A stretch of 6,384 nt of DNA from Alphaproteobacteria bacterium (lineage in GTDB: Bacteria > Pseudomonadota > Alphaproteobacteria > ATCC43930 > CGMCC-115725): positions 1 through 6,384 of the forward strand of contig JASHRZ010000059.1 of NCBI GenBank assembly GCA_030037055.1, given 5' to 3'. Within the stretch, counting starts at the first letter, position 1. Each line of letters starts with the position of its first letter. Under the pieces are notes generated by a model. It ran no database searches, had not been told where the DNA came from, and was given only the letters and a program-made list of their open reading frames with translations. Made by a program: the position numbers and the translations under genes. This document shows positions 5,585 to 6,384 of this stretch, piece by piece.

Positions 5585-6384
5585 ACTCCGCCGCCACGCC
5601 CTTCGGCCTCGAGCCGCGTCACCGCCTTGAGATAGGTCAGCATAGGATAGAGCGCCGAGAAGAGCGCGAGCGCCACGCCGTAGGCGCCTTCGCGATAGCC
5701 TTTGCGCGCGACATAGGATTTCCAGGCGCGGCTGAACATGCGGCGGAAGGCGGAGCGGAAGGCCGGAATCTGGCCCTTGTCGACGGCGTCGGCCGCAGCC
5801 GCGTCGGTGTAGCTGTTGAGGCGGCGGAACATGTCGCTCAAATCGCGGTCGACGAAATGGTCGATGGCATGCACGAGCACGCGGCGCTCACCGGTGTAGC
5901 GCACCGGCGGATGGACGCGGCCGCGGCCCCAGATCTTGCCGCCGGGACGGTAGAGCGCCGCGCGCATGGCGGCGCCGTTATAGGCGCCCCAGCCGAAGCG
6001 CACCAGCCTTCCGCCGACATGATTGGCGATCGGGATGAGGAAATAGGCGTCGTCCCGCGTCTCCGCGATCGCCCGGCGCACCTCCTCGGCAAGGCCGGGG
6101 GTCACCCGCTCATCGGCATCGACCTCGATCACCCAATCGCCGCGACAGGCCTTGACCGCTTCGGTACGCCGCTCGCCCTCGAACGGCCACGCGCCTTCGA
6201 CGACGCGCGCGCCGAAGCCGCGCGCGATCTCGGCCGAGCGGTCGGTTGTGCGGTCGAGCGCCACGACGATCTCGTCGGCAAAGCTGAGCGTCTCGAGGCA
6301 TTGGGCGAGCTGCCGCTCCTCGTTGCGCGCCACCACCAGCGCTGAAAGCATCGGTCGCGTCTTGCTCTCGTCCAAGCCCGTCAT
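5578..6384 (-). CDS. Glycosyltransferase family 2 protein (WaaE/KdtX-like)
   Basis: This is a probable inverting glycosyltransferase that moves a sugar from a nucleotide-sugar donor onto a cell-envelope glycan. Relatives of the WaaE/KdtX type add glucose to the LPS inner core. The GT-A fold shows as LSALVVARNEERQLAQCLET (13-32), the strand EIVVALD (38-44), and WVIEVDADERVTP (84-96) with the metal-binding DAD at 89-91. The 268-residue length suits this short type. There is no signal peptide. A weakly hydrophobic stretch near the C-terminus (about 235-252) may touch the membrane. The ATG is the last codon of the window (6384-6382), so a longer N-terminus cannot be excluded. It places the first core strand about 12 residues in, as expected, and a second ATG at 6351-6349 is an alternative. 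The usual VDSGSTD donor-site motif is replaced by ALDRTTD (42-48). Acceptor and donor sugars cannot be assigned. Confidence 0.88.
   Translation of the reverse strand: MTGLDESKTRPMLSALVVARNEERQLAQCLETLSFADEIVVALDRTTDRSAEIARGFGARVVEGAWPFEGERRTEAVKACRGDWVIEVDADERVTPGLAEEVRRAIAETRDDAYFLIPIANHVGGRLVRFGWGAYNGAAMRAALYRPGGKIWGRGRVHPPVRYTGERRVLVHAIDHFVDRDLSDMFRRLNSYTDAAAADAVDKGQIPAFRSAFRRMFSRAWKSYVARKGYREGAYGVALALFSALYPMLTYLKAVTRLEAEGRGGGVR

Noticed and set aside
4350..5630. Long plus-strand open frame inside glpK in another frame, running past its stop
   Set aside because: The translation is extremely Arg/Ala-rich, as expected from frame-shifted high-GC coding sequence, and has no motif or ribosome site.

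Overview
The window is very GC-rich, gene-dense bacterial chromosome. The MoaA C-terminal region, the compact NAD kinase of about 256 residues and the overall codon use fit an alphaproteobacterium, probably in or near the Hyphomicrobiales/Rhodospirillales. This placement is inferred from protein character only, and the genus cannot be read from the sequence.

Layout. Positions 1-775 hold the C-terminal three quarters of moaA (molybdenum cofactor biosynthesis), cut by the left edge. nadK (NAD kinase, 807-1577) follows on the same strand. A 222-bp gap (1578-1799) carries a palindromic, lower-GC intergenic repeat. Next comes an ArgE-type M20 deacylase (1800-2963). A 156-bp gap (2964-3119) is mostly filled by a multi-hairpin repeat. 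It is followed by a zinc-dependent deacylase of the succinylglutamate desuccinylase/aspartoacylase family (3120-4067) and, 10 bp later, by glpK (glycerol kinase, 4078-5574). A family 2 glycosyltransferase (5578-6384, minus strand) runs tail to tail into glpK with 3 bp between the stop codons. Its ATG is exactly at the right edge.

How the genes may work together. moaA and nadK are housekeeping genes that are probably co-transcribed but not obviously related in function. The ArgE-like enzyme and the AstE/AspA-like enzyme are unrelated in fold, but both hydrolyse N-acyl amino acids, so they may act on related substrates. The second is probably co-transcribed with glpK, which lacks its usual glpD/glpF neighbours here. 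The glycosyltransferase belongs to a separate, opposing unit, probably in cell-envelope polysaccharide or LPS synthesis.

I found no mobile-element genes, CRISPR array, tRNA or rRNA, and nothing that amounts to a new system. The most distinctive non-coding features are the two structured intergenic repeats and a perfect hairpin that contains both convergent stop codons.
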